Source: Eublepharis macularius (lineage: Eukaryota > Chordata > Lepidosauria > Squamata > Eublepharidae). From it: a stretch of DNA of 64,000 nt. The notes beneath the pieces were generated by a model. The model was not told the DNA's origin and searched no databases. It saw only the letters and a program-made list of their open reading frames with translations. Numbering within the stretch: position 1 is the stretch's first letter; each line of letters starts with the position of its first letter. Of this stretch, positions 33,783 through 44,196 are shown one piece after another. Both the position numbers and the translations under genes were made by a program. The DNA lies in the NCBI RefSeq assembly GCF_028583425.1, contig NC_072795.1, forward strand, positions 4,487,001 to 4,551,000, in the 5' to 3' direction.

Positions 33783-34114
33783 TAATAATAATAACATTCA
33801 ATTTATATACCGCCCTTCAGGACAACTTAACACCCACTCAGAGCAGTTTACAAAGTATGTTATTATTATCCTCATGATAATCACCCTGTGAGGTGGGTGG
33901 GGCTGAGAGAGCTCTGAGAGAGCTGTGACTAGCCCAAGACCCAGCTGGCTACAAGTGAAGGAGTGGGAAATCACGCTGCCTCTCCAGATTAGAGTCCTGC
34001 CATTCTTAAGTGACTGACCCAAGGTCACCCAGCTGGCTTCAAGTGGAGGAGTGGGGAATCAAACCCAGCTCTCCAGATTAGAGTACCGCACTCTTAACCA
34101 CTACACCAAACTGG
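33783..34114 (-). mobile_element. tRNA-derived SINE with internal duplication
   Basis: Reversed copy with tail ATAATAATAACATTCAATTT. The head-proximal block (CCCAGCTGGCT...GAGTGGG...TCTCCAGATTAGAGT) occurs twice (33940-34010 and 34028-34086). That suggests either an internal duplication or two overlapping SINE insertions. Confidence 0.8.
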
Positions 34115-34744
34115 CATAGAATCAAACAACCCACCCCCCGCAGGCACCACCCTGAAATCTTCAGGAATTTCACAGGCCAGCGTTGGTAACCCTAGCTCTG
34201 GGCTAGTCCTGGCCAGAAGTTCCTATTCCTGGAATTTATATGTTCAATTCATAAATCAATTGGATCACATACTAGTTCTGCAGAATGCTTATGGAATATA
34301 TTCCAGACAAGCAGCTTTCCAGAAAAAGGAATACAGTGGGGCATTTCCTTTGCAAAGCAAAAGAGACAAATTCAAAGTAAAATCTCTGTTCTTTCCTTTG
34401 CTTTTCTCCCAGAGTCTAATGTGAGAAACAGTCTCATACCCCCACACATAGTCTCACAGACACACACCCACACACTCACACCCCAGGTTAAGCTCTGTGT
34501 GAATTTTGGATTAAGAAGAGAGGCAGGAGAATAATAATGTACAGAGGTATTTAGAGTAGATATCGCTGTACGGGAGCCAAAATAAAAATACCTAGGCAGA
34601 AAAGATAATACATTTATTATACTATACTCACCAGAGCATAATTTTCTCTAGAAAATTGTGTTCATGAATTGACTATCCAGAGCCCTATTATCATTTTAAA
34701 AATATTTTTAAAGGGTGAACTTCCCCCTTCCCTACGTCTGTGTG

Positions 34745-34925
34745 AGGTATAGGGTTGCCAACTCTGGGTTGGGAAATTCCTGGAGATTTGGTGATATAAC
34801 CCCAAGGAAGGCAGAGTTTGAGGAGGTGGGGGGAGTCCTCTGTGGGGTATAATGCCATAGAGGCCACCTTGCAAAGCAGTTCTAATTCTAGGGGGTCTCC
34901 AGACTTCACATGGAGGTTGGCAACT
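34745..34925. mobile_element. MITE with GGTTGCCA ends
   Basis: GGGTTGCCAACTCTGGGTTG ... GGAGGTTGGCAACTGC, with the family core GAGTTTGAGGAGGTGGG between. Confidence 0.75.
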
Positions 34926-35464
34926 GCAGGATCCACATCCTTGTTAATTACCAAGTAATCCACAAAAGCACAAACTGAGCCCCTGAGATAAGTGGGCGAA
35001 GGAAGCAGCATTTCAGAACATTTGTTTTTATATATCCATTCCTCACTAAAATTATAATCTCCGGCATCTAGTCCAACTCTCCCCCTTCCCCCCCCCCGCT
35101 TCAGTGACAATCTCATACCACCTATGGATCTTCCAGTACATCTACTCTATGTTTTCAGGGCTGGACTAGACAGGCAGATATTCCCCCAGCCACACAGCAG
35201 CTGCAGAGAATGGCTGTTTAAAAAAAAGAAAAGGGTTAGAATATCATCGGAGGGGGAGGAAAGGTGCCTTCCTTCTCCAAGCTGTTTTCTCACACAAAAA
35301 CAGCAGGGGAGGGGCGAGATATAGCCCTGGTTTTACTGCTTCATGGGGCAAATTCTGTGCATATGGAACAGCAAAAATGTGGAAGTAACTCCATCCAGGA
35401 CTGTTTTGACATGGAAAAACTACTGGGGGGGGGGAGGCAGAAACTATGACATTCCAAACCCAAA

Positions 35465-35672
35465 AGGTAAAGAGTCCAGTAGCACCTTTAAGACGAATCA
35501 ACTTTACTGTAGCATAAGCTTTCGAGAACCACAGCTCTTTTCGTCAGATGCAGCTTTCGAGAACTGTGATTCTTGAAAGCTTATGGCTGCAGTAGAGTCG
35601 GCTAGTCTTAAAGGTGCTACAGGACTCTTTACTATTTTCCTACTACAGACTAATACAGCTAACTCCTCTGAA
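35465..35672. mobile_element. PLE foldback with exact 12-bp TSD
   Basis: The short left arm starts GGTAAAGAGTCCAGTAGCAC; the right arm runs to the full end GCTAACTCCTCTGAA. The arms meet at CAGATGCAGCTTTCGAGAAC. TCCAAACCCAAA is exact at 35453-35464 and 35673-35684. Confidence 0.9.
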
Positions 35673-35991
35673 TCCAAACCCAAATAGGTGCTCGTTTCTT
35701 TTTAACAGCTGTTCCCTGCAGCTGCTGTGTGGCTGTGGGGAACACAAGTTGGGTCTGGGGAACCAGGACCTAATTATTTACAAACCTACATGCCAAATTT
35801 GGCCCTCAGTGGGCAAAGCCACCACCCGAAGGACTGGATGATGGGTAAGCTTCGAACTTCCCTAAGCTGTGAGCATGACACCACAGATGGAATTAAAGAT
35901 CCCAGTCACTCCTTCTTCACAGTTTCTGTACTCGCATCGCAGCAAGCAGGGTGCTGCCAGGAAGAGCACAAGCTTGCCGCAGAGTGGCGCG

Positions 35992-36885
35992 AATACCAGG
36001 TTATGAAATTCCTGGAGATTGGGGGGTGGGGGTGGAACATGGGGCGAGTAGGGTTTAGGTTGGGGAGGAACCATAATGCCATAGAGTCCACCTTCTAAAG
36101 TAGACGATGTATCCAGGGAACTGATCGCTGTCATCTGGAGAGCAGTTGTAATTAGAGATGGGCACGAACAGCAATACGAACCAAAAAAAGCCACGAACAG
36201 CCCAATTGGCTGTTCGCGAACAAGGTGTTCATGAGGCCCCATTCTAAACAAACAGGTGGTCGTTGCAAGCCTCGTTCGTTGCTGTGCGTCAAGCCAATCT
36301 GGCACCTGCAATCAATTCCCTTGGCAACTTAGGCAGGGGCTGCCTGAACTCTGTCTGAACTCCTGCTGTTGCGCTGGAAACCCCAACCTAAGCCCAATTT
36401 AGCTTGATAGGCAGGTCTTCCTTTCAAGTGTGGAGCTCCAAATTTGTTACAGCAAGGGAGCAAAGACCAGGGGGGAGGGGGGCTCCCAGCTCTGACTTTG
36501 CAGACAGTAGAGAGGGAGAGAGACAGTTGCTGTTGGCATTTTGAGAGAGAGAGTGCATTGGAGCTTGAATTTTCTTTGTGTGTGGTGGGATAGGGATCTA
36601 CCCCTTCAAGTTCCAGGGCTGCTGCCAAGCTGTGAGCCTAGCTATTATTTATTATTGGTACCTTTCCTGCTGCCTGCTCAGGTCAGGTTTCTGGGAGTGG
36701 TGCAGTAGGGATCTTGACCAAACTTGGATGATGACTGGAGGAGAGCCTGCTGGCCCCCGCAAACAGCCAACCATGAACATGTTCATGAACAGGACCATGT
36801 TTTTTTTTTTTTTCTGTTCGTGCCCATCTCTAGTTGCAATTCTGGCAGATCTCCAGGCACCACTTGTAAGTTGGTGACCTTATTC
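35992..36885. mobile_element. MITE (GGTTGCCA family) split by a hAT-like element
   Basis: The left part (CCAGGTTATGAAATTCCTGG, ... AACTGATCGCTGTCATCTGG) and the right part from 36841 (TCTGGCAGATCTCCAGGCAC ... GTTGGTGACCT) are one element, once the insertion at 36153-36832 is removed. Confidence 0.75.
36153..36832. mobile_element. hAT-like element, 680 bp, 8-bp TSD
   Basis: Ends TAGAGATGGGCACGAAC and GTTCGTGCCCATCTCTA are perfect inverted repeats. GTTGTAAT/GTTGCAAT flank them (36145-36152 and 36833-36840; one mismatch). There is no transposase. It shares only its termini with 44336-44938. Confidence 0.9.
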
Positions 36886-37063
36886 GTGCTAAGAAGTGGG
36901 CAGGAAGGTTTGTCACCTTTTCATTTTTGTTATGAACATTTATGCTGGAAGAATCACCGTATCTCACTCTACCGTTCACTTCTACAATTTTGAACATGTG
37001 TTAGCCTGACAAAGATATCGCCTTAGTCAGAATGTGTATAGATGACTGGATTTGAAATAGTTT

Positions 37064-37215
37064 CAGGTAGGTAGCTATGTTGGTCTGCAGTAGAACAGCA
37101 GGATTTGAGTCCAGTGGCATCTGAAGAAGGAAGCTTTGACTCTCGAAAGCTTACACCCTGAAGATCTTGTTGGTCTAAAAGGTGCCACTGGACTCAAATC
37201 TAGCTGCTGCTTTGA
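37064..37215. mobile_element. PLE foldback
   Basis: The minus arm TTTCAGGTAGGTAGCTATGT ... GAGTCCAGTGGCATCTGAAG turns into the plus arm GAAGAAGGAAGCTTTGACTC ... AAAGGTGCCACTGGACTCAA. No clear target duplication was found. Confidence 0.7.
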
Positions 37216-37447
37216 AAAAGCAATTGCTCACACAGCAGTCCTGTTCTCCTATTGCAGCTGTTCTTCAGTCAGAAGGATATAAGAAAAGTTTATTTTATGA
37301 TGTGACTCACCCTTAAGAATTGGAAGAGTTACATAAAAGCACATGCCACATGAAGAAATGCCAAGGTTTGTTTTAATTAGAAGCAACCCCACACATAGGG
37401 TAAAACTGTGTCCCTTGTTCTCAGTAATATCACAAGAACTATCCAGC

Positions 37448-38032
37448 AAGATTCGAGTCTAGTGACACCCAAAAACCCAGCAAGATTTTCAGAGTATAAG
37501 CTTTCAAAAGTATCCAAAGATATCTGAAGAAGGGAACTTTGACTCTTGAAAACTTATACCCTGAAAATTATGTTGGTCTTTAAGGTGACACTGGACTCAA
37601 ATCCTGCTGTTCTACTGCAGATCAACACAGCTATCTACCTGAAACTATCTGAAAAAGGGAGCTCTGACTCTCAAAAACTTATTGAGGGAGGACAGAGCTC
37701 CACTCCTCCTTGTATCTGAAGAAGAGAGCTTTGAGTCTTCAAAGCTCATGCCCTAAAAAATCTTGTTGGTTTCTAAGGTGCCACTGGACTCCAGTCCTAC
37801 TGTTCTACTGTGGACCAACATGAATATCTACCTGAAACTATCTGAAGAAGGGGGCTCTGACTCTCGAAAACACATTCAGGGAGGACAGAGCTCCACTCCT
37901 CCTTGTATCTGAAGAAGGGAGCTTTGACTCTTGAAAACTTATACCCTGGAAATCCTGCTGGTCTCTTGAGGTGTCGCTGGACTTGAATCTCGCTGTTCTA
38001 CGGCAGACCAACGCAGCTAGCCACTAAAAGGA
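37448..38032 (+). mobile_element. Tandem PLE terminal fragments, ~204-bp period
   Basis: Three plus-strand units carry TATCTGAAGAAGGGA..., GACTCTTGAAAACTTATACC and GTGCCACTGGACTC. The spacer GAGGGAGGACAGAGCTCCAC recurs 204 bp apart (37684 and 37888), showing a tandem duplication of a pseudo-LTR-type unit. It is preceded by a minus fragment at 37448-37510. Confidence 0.75.
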
Positions 38033-38084
38033 ATATATTGTAAGTGTCCCTGGCCATTGTACAATTACATTACAGACTCCTTGA

Positions 38085-38277
38085 GACTAACCGACTTTAT
38101 TGTAGCATAAACTTTAGAGAGCCACAGCTCTCTTCGTCAGATGCATCTGACAAAGAGAGCTGTGGCTCTCGAAAGCTTATGCTACAATAAAATTGGTTAG
38201 TCTTAAAGGTGCTACTGGACTCTTTGCTATTTTGCTACTACAGACTAACACGGCTAACTCCTCTGGATCTCTCCTTC
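38085..38277. mobile_element. PLE foldback
   Basis: The left arm GACTCCTTGAGACTAACC ... GAGAGCCACAGCTCTCTTCG meets the right arm at GTCAGATGCATCTGAC. The right arm ends with the full terminus GGCTAACTCCTCTGGATC. Both arms carry the same variant GAGAGCCACAGC / GCTGTGGCTCTC. Confidence 0.85.
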
Positions 38278-38314
38278 AATTATCCTAGTTATTGAAGGCC
38301 AATAACTAAGGTTC

Positions 38315-38528
38315 CTAATTCTAGCTTGGGAAATTCCTGAAGATTTGGAGATAGAGACTGGAGATGGTGGAGTTTGGGAGGGGGAAGAGCTCAGCAGGAA
38401 TATGATGCAGAGGCTCCACCCCCTGAAGCAGCCATTTTCTCCAGGGAACTGATCTCTGTGGTCTGGAGATCCATTGTAATTTCAGGAGAACACCAGGCCA
38501 TACCTGCTGGTATTGGCAAACGTCCTAA
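38315..38528. mobile_element. MITE (GGTTGCCA family, diverged)
   Basis: GGTTCCTAATTCTAGCTTGG, AAATTCCTGAAGATTTGGAG ... CATTTTCTCCAGGGAACTGA ... TGGTATTGGCAAACGTCC. Confidence 0.65.
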
Positions 38529-38619
38529 TAACTTTACTGTTCTCTGAATATGCAAATACTCAGCACATTTTTGTTAAATCCAGCCTCGCCATTTGACACA
38601 GAAATACTTCGCGGTGGCA

Positions 38620-38910
38620 GTCAATATATGACTCTATATGAATTTATGGACTATGGGATTTTGACATTAGGAAAAAAGAGCTGTTAATCATTACTTAGAG
38701 AAAGTGTAGATTTGACACGATACAGATATTTGTTTTGGATAAAATCGGAAACCTTTTCGTTTAGATGGTTTTTGTTGTTTTATTTCTGTATTTTGTATGT
38801 TTTTGTATGTTGATTAGTTGTTTTTAGTTGTTTTTTATTTGTTTTATAGCATATGTGCAATTGCAAATTTTTAGTTTTGTTTTTAATTATATACAATTTC
38901 CACTAAAAAT
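38620..38910 (+). mobile_element. L1-like AT-rich 3' end
   Basis: T-rich sequence with the ORF remnant upstream (ACATTAGGAAAAAAGAGCTG), like the L1 tails at 11-12 kb. Weakly supported. Confidence 0.35.
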
Positions 38911-39101
38911 ATGACTTTGTATGACAGTTAACTTACAATGGCCTTTTAAACGTTATTTATTGAACCGTTTATGCTGCATGTTTATCCAAAGTTTGAAGCG
39001 ACTCAGAATATAATTAAAATACAATGAAACAGGCCGGCACTTCAAAGCACCAGAAATAATCTTAATACAACACTTGGTAGTTCAGATCCCAAAACAATAG
39101 A

Positions 39102-39425
39102 TCAAAGAAACTTTGAATCTGGAAATGCCCCCCTTGCTATAGGACCGCCTCTACGCTTTCTAAATCTGGGGAACAAATGGACTTTTCTTCCTTTCTCTGG
39201 CAGGCAGTTCCAGACTGTAGGTTCAGCAACTGAGAAAGAGCAAGGCCTAGCCAGGTAGGTCCATGCCTGGTGGGTGGAAAGACGGCTACTTATACAAGAT
39301 GTGGATCGATACGGGGAGAGGTGTGAAGGTCCCAGCTTATGGAGTGCCCTAAAGGTATGTAATATCCGGCATCTTGAATTGAGTCCAGAAACCAACGCAC
39401 CTGTTTCAGACTTGGGCATCACATC
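39102..39425 (-). mobile_element. Old LINE ORF fragment (non-LTR, decayed)
   Basis: Minus-strand reading shows LARPCSFSVAEPTVWNCLP, the typical ...FS..AP..WN.LP C-terminal pattern of L2/CR1-type ORF2. Upstream on that strand is CATAAGCTGGGACCTTCAC. The reading frame has decayed. Confidence 0.5.
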
Positions 39426-39601
39426 TGCTTGCTGGTCCACAGCCATCCCCAGGTTGTGTGTCTCATTTTGGAACAGTTGAAGTTTGAGGACACCTGTAAG
39501 GGCTGTACTGTACAGCATTTATCCCCTGCCCATCCACAACATAAGACTCCAGATGCATTTATTGGGTTAAACTCAGTGTGTTGCTTAAAAATACTTTTAC
39601 T

Positions 39602-39740
39602 ATGGTTGGTAACCTCCAAGGTAGGGCCTAGAGTTCTCCCAGAATGACAACTTATCTCCTAAGGACAGAGATCAGACCCCCCTCCCCCGGAGAAAATGGC
39701 AGCTTTGGAAGGTGGACTCTGTGACATCACATCCTGGCTG
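39602..39740. mobile_element. MITE (GGTTGCCA family), partial
   Basis: TGGTTGGTAACCTCCAAGGT, AGAGTTCTCCCAGAATGACA, GAGAAAATGGCAGCTTTGGA. Confidence 0.65.
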
Positions 39741-39849
39741 AGTGCCCAGCACCGTTTCAAATTGACATTTCAAATGCAAAAGTCGAATTGACAGGAGACT
39801 TCATCCCGTGCCAACATTCTGAGAAATTTCATTTCAACAGTATGCACCA

Positions 39850-40060
39850 TTAGGGTTTCCAGGTGCCTGCTGGTGGTGGGCGAAATTCCAGGGGTTTGCA
39901 CCCTTCCCCACCCATCCACCAGTGATTGGCAGGAGGTGGCAAGCCCCCGGGGGTTGCCCACCACCAGCAAGCACTCCAGGAACATGCGCAGCACATATAT
40001 TCCCAGGGGGTACGATGACATCATTCCCAGAAATGACATCATTGCGCCAGCTGTGGGAAC
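39850..40060. repeat. GC-rich repeat with direct/inverted blocks
   Basis: GGGTTTCCAGGTGCCTGCTG and GTTGCCCACCACCAGCAAGC are partly complementary. ATGACATCATTCCCAGAAAT also occurs in related form near 44100. Probably a non-autonomous transposon. Confidence 0.45.
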
Positions 40061-40164
40061 ACTTTATTTGGAGCTGATTTGGGCCTCAAAAATCAGGGAG
40101 GATATATGGACCTGACAAACCTATGCACTTCAGTTTTGCCAGTAAGAGAGGCACCGGCTAGTAG

Positions 40165-40660
40165 CAACATAGTAAAGAGTCCAGTAGCACCTTTAAGACT
40201 AACCAACTTTATTGTAGCAGAAGCTTTCGAGAACCACAGCTCTCTTCGTCAGATGCATCATCAGCTTTTGAGAACCACAGCTGTCTTCGTCAGATGCATT
40301 GTCAGCTTTTGAGAACCACAGCTCTCTTCGTCAGATGCATCGTCAGCTTTTGAGAACCACAGCTGTCTTCGTCAGATGCATCATCAGCTTTTGAGAGCCA
40401 CAGCTCTCTTCGTCAGATGCATCGTCAGCTGTCTTCGTCAGATGCATTGTCAGCTTTTGAGAACCACAGCTGTCTTCGTCAGATGCATTGTCAGCTTTTG
40501 AGAACCACAGCTCTCTTCATCAGATGCATCATCAGCTTTTGAGAACCACAGCTCTCTTCGTCAGAAAGCTTATGCCTCAATAAAGTTGGTTAGTCTTAAA
40601 GGGGCTACTGGACTCTTTACTGTTTGCAACTACAGACTAACACGGCTAACTTCCCTGGAT
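40165..40660. mobile_element. PLE foldback with expanded core minisatellite, 13-bp TSD
   Basis: The short left arm TAAAGAGTCCAGTAGCACC leads into a core array (next entry). The full right terminus is GGCTAACTTCCCTGGAT. Flanks CACCGGCTAGTAG (40152-40164) and CACTGGCTAGTAG (40661-40673) differ at one base. Confidence 0.88.
40221..40566. repeat. 41-bp minisatellite of PLE core, eight units plus one partial
   Basis: Units GCTTTTGAGAACCACAGCTC + TCTTCGTCAGATGCATCATCA. Variants CTCTC and CTGTC largely alternate from unit to unit. The first unit has CTTTCGAG (GAAA on the other strand), while all internal units have CTTTTGAG. Confidence 0.9.
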
Positions 40661-41134
40661 CACTGGCTAGTAGAAAATTGTATTTCACTAACAAGAACAG
40701 CCCTGTGGATCAGATCCAGGTTCCATCAAGTTCCAACACGTGCTGCTTTCAGTTCTGGCCAGACAGATGCTTTTGTGAAGTCCATACGTTTGCAAGCAAC
40801 TGCGACTCTATGGTAAACTGCCTCTGCAACCAGAGGTTCCATTTAGCTATGATGGCTAATTGCCTGTTGATAGACCACTTTTTCACGAGCCCGTCTAATA
40901 TAAGAACATACTATAAGAACATACGCGCTAATGTCTGAGGGTTGGATTTTTTGCAATAAAGGCCTGTTCTCAGACTGTGCTTCAAGAAAAAAGATCGTCT
41001 GCGTATACAGCCTTTTTCTGTGCGGGGTCTGCATGGACACATTGCCATCTAGTGGGATTAGAAAGTACCTGCAGAGTACATTTTCAAAAGATGCAAGCAG
41101 GGATTCCTGAATCCTGATACTTCCTTCCAAGTAG

Positions 41135-41329
41135 TAAAGAGTTCAGTAGCACCTTTTAGACTAACCAACTTTATTGTAGCATAAGCTTTTGAGAACCACA
41201 GTTCTCTTCATCCAATGCATCTGATGAAGAGAGCTATGGTTCTCGAAAGCTTATGCTTTGTTAGTCTTAAAGGTGCTATGCGACTTTTTACTATTTTGCA
41301 ACTACAGACAGCTAACTCCTCTGGATTTA
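41135..41329. mobile_element. PLE foldback with 11-bp TSD
   Basis: The short arm starts TAAAGAGTTCAGTAGCACC; the arms meet at CAATGCATCTGATG; the long arm ends AGCTAACTCCTCTGGATTTA. CTTCCAAGTAG (41124-41134) and CTTCCAAATAG (41330-41340) flank it. Confidence 0.88.
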
Positions 41330-41369
41330 CTTCCAAATAGAATTTGTTTTGCTTGTTTGCTTGACAAAA

Positions 41370-41560
41370 GTCCACCTTTCTCACTGAGACCGGGCAGATT
41401 ACACAACGTAAGTCAATATAATCAACAGGGTGGGACATCCAGAAAAAATACAATAGAGTTTGGATTGCAGAAATCTGAAACAAAACATAAATATTAACAC
41501 GATGCATTAAATGATGCAGAAATTACATCGTAGCCCACTACCTACAGCAACAGAGAGTAA
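41370..41560 (-). mobile_element. Retroposon 3' end (CTCACTGAGAC family), minus
   Basis: TTTCTCACTGAGACCGGGCA, GATTACACAACGTAAGTC and GGTGGGACATCC match, reversed, the ends at 14190-14401 and 51460-51708. Confidence 0.6.
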
Positions 41561-41924
41561 AAACTATACACAGGAGTATAGACCAGTCCCCAGCCCTTTA
41601 GGAACTCTCTTTCTGAACCATTTCTTTACACCTAGGGTTATCAGGTCTCCTGAAGCCCAACTTGTGTGGCACAGGGAAGAACTTACCTCTGGAGCTTTTT
41701 CTTGTGTCAGGAATGACAAGGAAGGGAAGTGTTATATTCAATTTGTAGCAGAGTGGCAGAATTGTGCATTGAACATAATGAGAACACGCTCCCAAAATTT
41801 ATCTCTATACAAATACTTTACTACATAAAAGGATTTTTAAAAAGTTACATTGGAATAAACCAAGAAATGGCTATCTGCTACATCATGGCTAGCTTCTGAA
41901 CTAAACTGAGACTTAGAGCGAACT

Positions 41925-42142
41925 AGAAAAGAGACCAGTAGCACTTTTAAAACTAACCAACTTTACTGTAGCATAAGCTTTTGAGAACCACAGCTCTCCT
42001 CGTCATATGCAACGCATGCATACATCTGACGAAGAGAGTTGTGGTTCTCGAAAACTTATGCTACAGTAAAGTACAGTCTTAAAGGTGCTACTGGACTCTT
42101 CTATTTTGCTACTGCAGACTAACGCGGCTAACTCCTCTGGAT
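41925..42142. mobile_element. PLE foldback with 13-bp TSD
   Basis: The short arm starts AGAAAAGAGACCAGTAGCAC, the centre is AACGCATGCATACATCTGAC, and the long arm ends GCTAACTCCTCTGGAT. CTTAGAGCGAACT (41912-41924) and CTTAGAGCAAACT (42143-42155) flank it. Confidence 0.88.
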
Positions 42143-42296
42143 CTTAGAGCAAACTGTTACATCTTAGCTAGAGAAACTAGACTGGAAAAAAAGCAATACA
42201 CTTCAGTATCTTTCTAGTTAATTCCCCCCCAATAAACTGGTTGCCCAATAGAGAATCCTAATCTTACTTCATTAAGCATAGAGACTGCCATTCCCA

Positions 42297-42693
42297 GGGC
42301 TTTTTTTCAGCTGGAACACGGTGGACCGGAGTTCTGGCACCTCTTGAAAATGGTCACATGGCTGGTGGCCCCGCCCCCTGATCTCCAGACAGAGGGGAGT
42401 TGAGATTGCCCTCCACGCCGCAGTGCAGAGGGCAATCTCAACTCCCCTCTGTCTGGAGATCAGGGGGCGGGGCCACCAGCCATGTGACCATTTCCACCAG
42501 GGGCGATTTAAACTTTAACCTTCCCCCCCCATTCCAGCTGACTCAAAGTGATGTCATTGTGCGGTTCTGGGAACGTGCGTACAGTTTGCACGTGTGCATG
42601 TGGTACCAGGGGCACCACCTCCCTCCAAGAGTTGCCCCCTGTGCTGGCAACCCACTGAATTCCACCACCTCCTTTCCCAGAAAAAAAGCCCTG
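42297..42693. mobile_element. hAT-like element (CAGGGCTTTTTTT ends) with internal hairpin
   Basis: Ends CAGGGCTTTTTTTC and AAAAAAAGCCCTG are inverted repeats enclosing about 400 bp of non-coding DNA. No 8-bp duplication was found, so one end may be displaced. It contains the perfect 66-bp inverted repeat at 42348-42493. Confidence 0.75.
42348..42493. repeat. Perfect inverted repeat, 66-bp arms, 14-nt loop
   Basis: Arm 42348-42413 (AAATGGTCACATGGCTGGTG...) and arm 42428-42493 are exact reverse complements by base-by-base reading. The loop is CACGCCGCAGTGCA. Confidence 0.95.
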
Positions 42694-43319
42694 CTGGCTG
42701 CTTTCCGGCTGTGTGAGAAAGTAGCTTTTCACACACACACACAAATATCCAAGCATCATAACCAACACAGTCAATTAAAGCCAAGCCCACTGCAGCACCG
42801 CAAGAAAAGGGCACCATGATTGATCGTACAGGCCCTCTTCCTGGTGGAAGAAGGTCGTGCCACTGCAGGGCCGGGAATCACTACAGCAAGCCCTGTGAAG
42901 ATGAGTGAAGCAAACGAAGGGGGGATAAAAAGGGAAATGTGAGGGCGGAAGGGGGCGAGAGAGCAGAAGGCAAGCAACAGGGAGAGGCTGAGAAAGGGGA
43001 ATCAGGCGTAGAAGTTGTGGACCCAGGCAGGAAAAGGGGACTGGACTGTTCAGAGACCTGGGGGAACCAACCCATGGCAGAGAGGCCAGGCAGCCCCTAA
43101 CCTCTACAGGGGGAGATTGGGCTGGTGAAGGTAATTGTGCTTGTGTGAAAACCTTTTTGGAAGTGTTTAGTAGCAATGACAGGCTGTGAGCCTGGGTGAG
43201 CCTGCCTGGACCTGCCATGGCGAACACTGAGGTACTGCTGCCCCCTAGTGGGCCCACAAGCACAAACACCAGAAGAAAAGGATTTGACTGTTATTAAGGT
43301 TCCTTATTTGTGGCATTTA

Positions 43320-43575
43320 TAGTCCGCCTTTCTCACTGAGACTCAAGGTGGATTACATAATGTGAGATAAGTACAGTGGATATCAAGGACATTTCAACAA
43401 ACAATGCCATAGGGTGGGAAAATGCAAGTTTACAAAGACGTAACATTAGCAAAAATTCGATACAGAGTTGAAGATATTCTGAAACAGAACGTAAACAATT
43501 CTAGGACTGACATTAGACAGCATAGAACTACCCAATAGGGCCATACTTAAAGCAACAGGTAGTACATAGGAGCAC
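43320..43575 (-). mobile_element. Retroposon 3' end (CTCACTGAGAC family), minus
   Basis: AGTCCGCCTTTCTCACTGAG, GGTGGATTACATAATGTGAG and CAATGCCATAGGGTGGG are the reverse complement of the sequence at 51460-51708. Confidence 0.65.
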
Positions 43576-43617
43576 ATACTTAGAGCAACAGATAGGATGT
43601 AAGGCAATGTGGTGGTG

Positions 43618-43975
43618 AAATCCTGGGGGCATGGCCCCCAAATACGATTGCTAACCTCCAGGTTTGGCCTGGAGTTCTCCCAGATTACAACTGATCCCCA
43701 CACTAGAGATCAGCTCCCTTGGAGAAAATGATGCCCTTGGAAGGTAGAATTATGTATCAATAATGTGGAGGCAGAAGAGAGACATATTTTTTAAAAATAT
43801 TTATTCCGCCAATCGAGAAATTTTTTTGTATATGGAATAGTGTTTTAATGTTTATTTATAATATTTTTTATTGTTTTTAAACTGTATGTTACAAACTGTA
43901 TATTGTTACACCGCCCTGAGCCCGTCTGATGGGGACGGCAGTCTAGAAATGCAATAAATAATAATTATTATTGTC
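43618..43975 (+). repeat. Intact copy of the composite repeat (empty PLE site)
   Basis: GGGGGCATGGCCCCCAAATA runs directly into GCTAACCTCCAGGTTTGGCC, then TTGGAAGGTAGAATTATG and the tail CACCGCCCTGAGCCCGTCTG. At 24941-26830 the same sequence is interrupted by the PLE, so this copy shows the unoccupied target. Confidence 0.85.
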
Positions 43976-44156
43976 ATATCCCTGATGAGTGCCCTCTGCC
44001 TTCCCTAGGGTTCCCAGGTTCCCTTATGCTCCTGGCAGGTGGGGAGGGCCTGGTACTTTACCTGCAGCTTGTTCTTGTTTGTGTGTGCTCCCAGCACAGC
44101 ACAATGACATTACTTCCAGAAGGGACATCATCACATCCTTCACAATATCTTAATTA

Positions 44157-44196
<40 letters not shown>

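Noticed and set aside
40221..40566. CRISPR-like array of regularly spaced repeats
   Set aside because: Units are contiguous 41-bp tandem copies without unique spacers, lie in a PLE foldback, and the genome is vertebrate.
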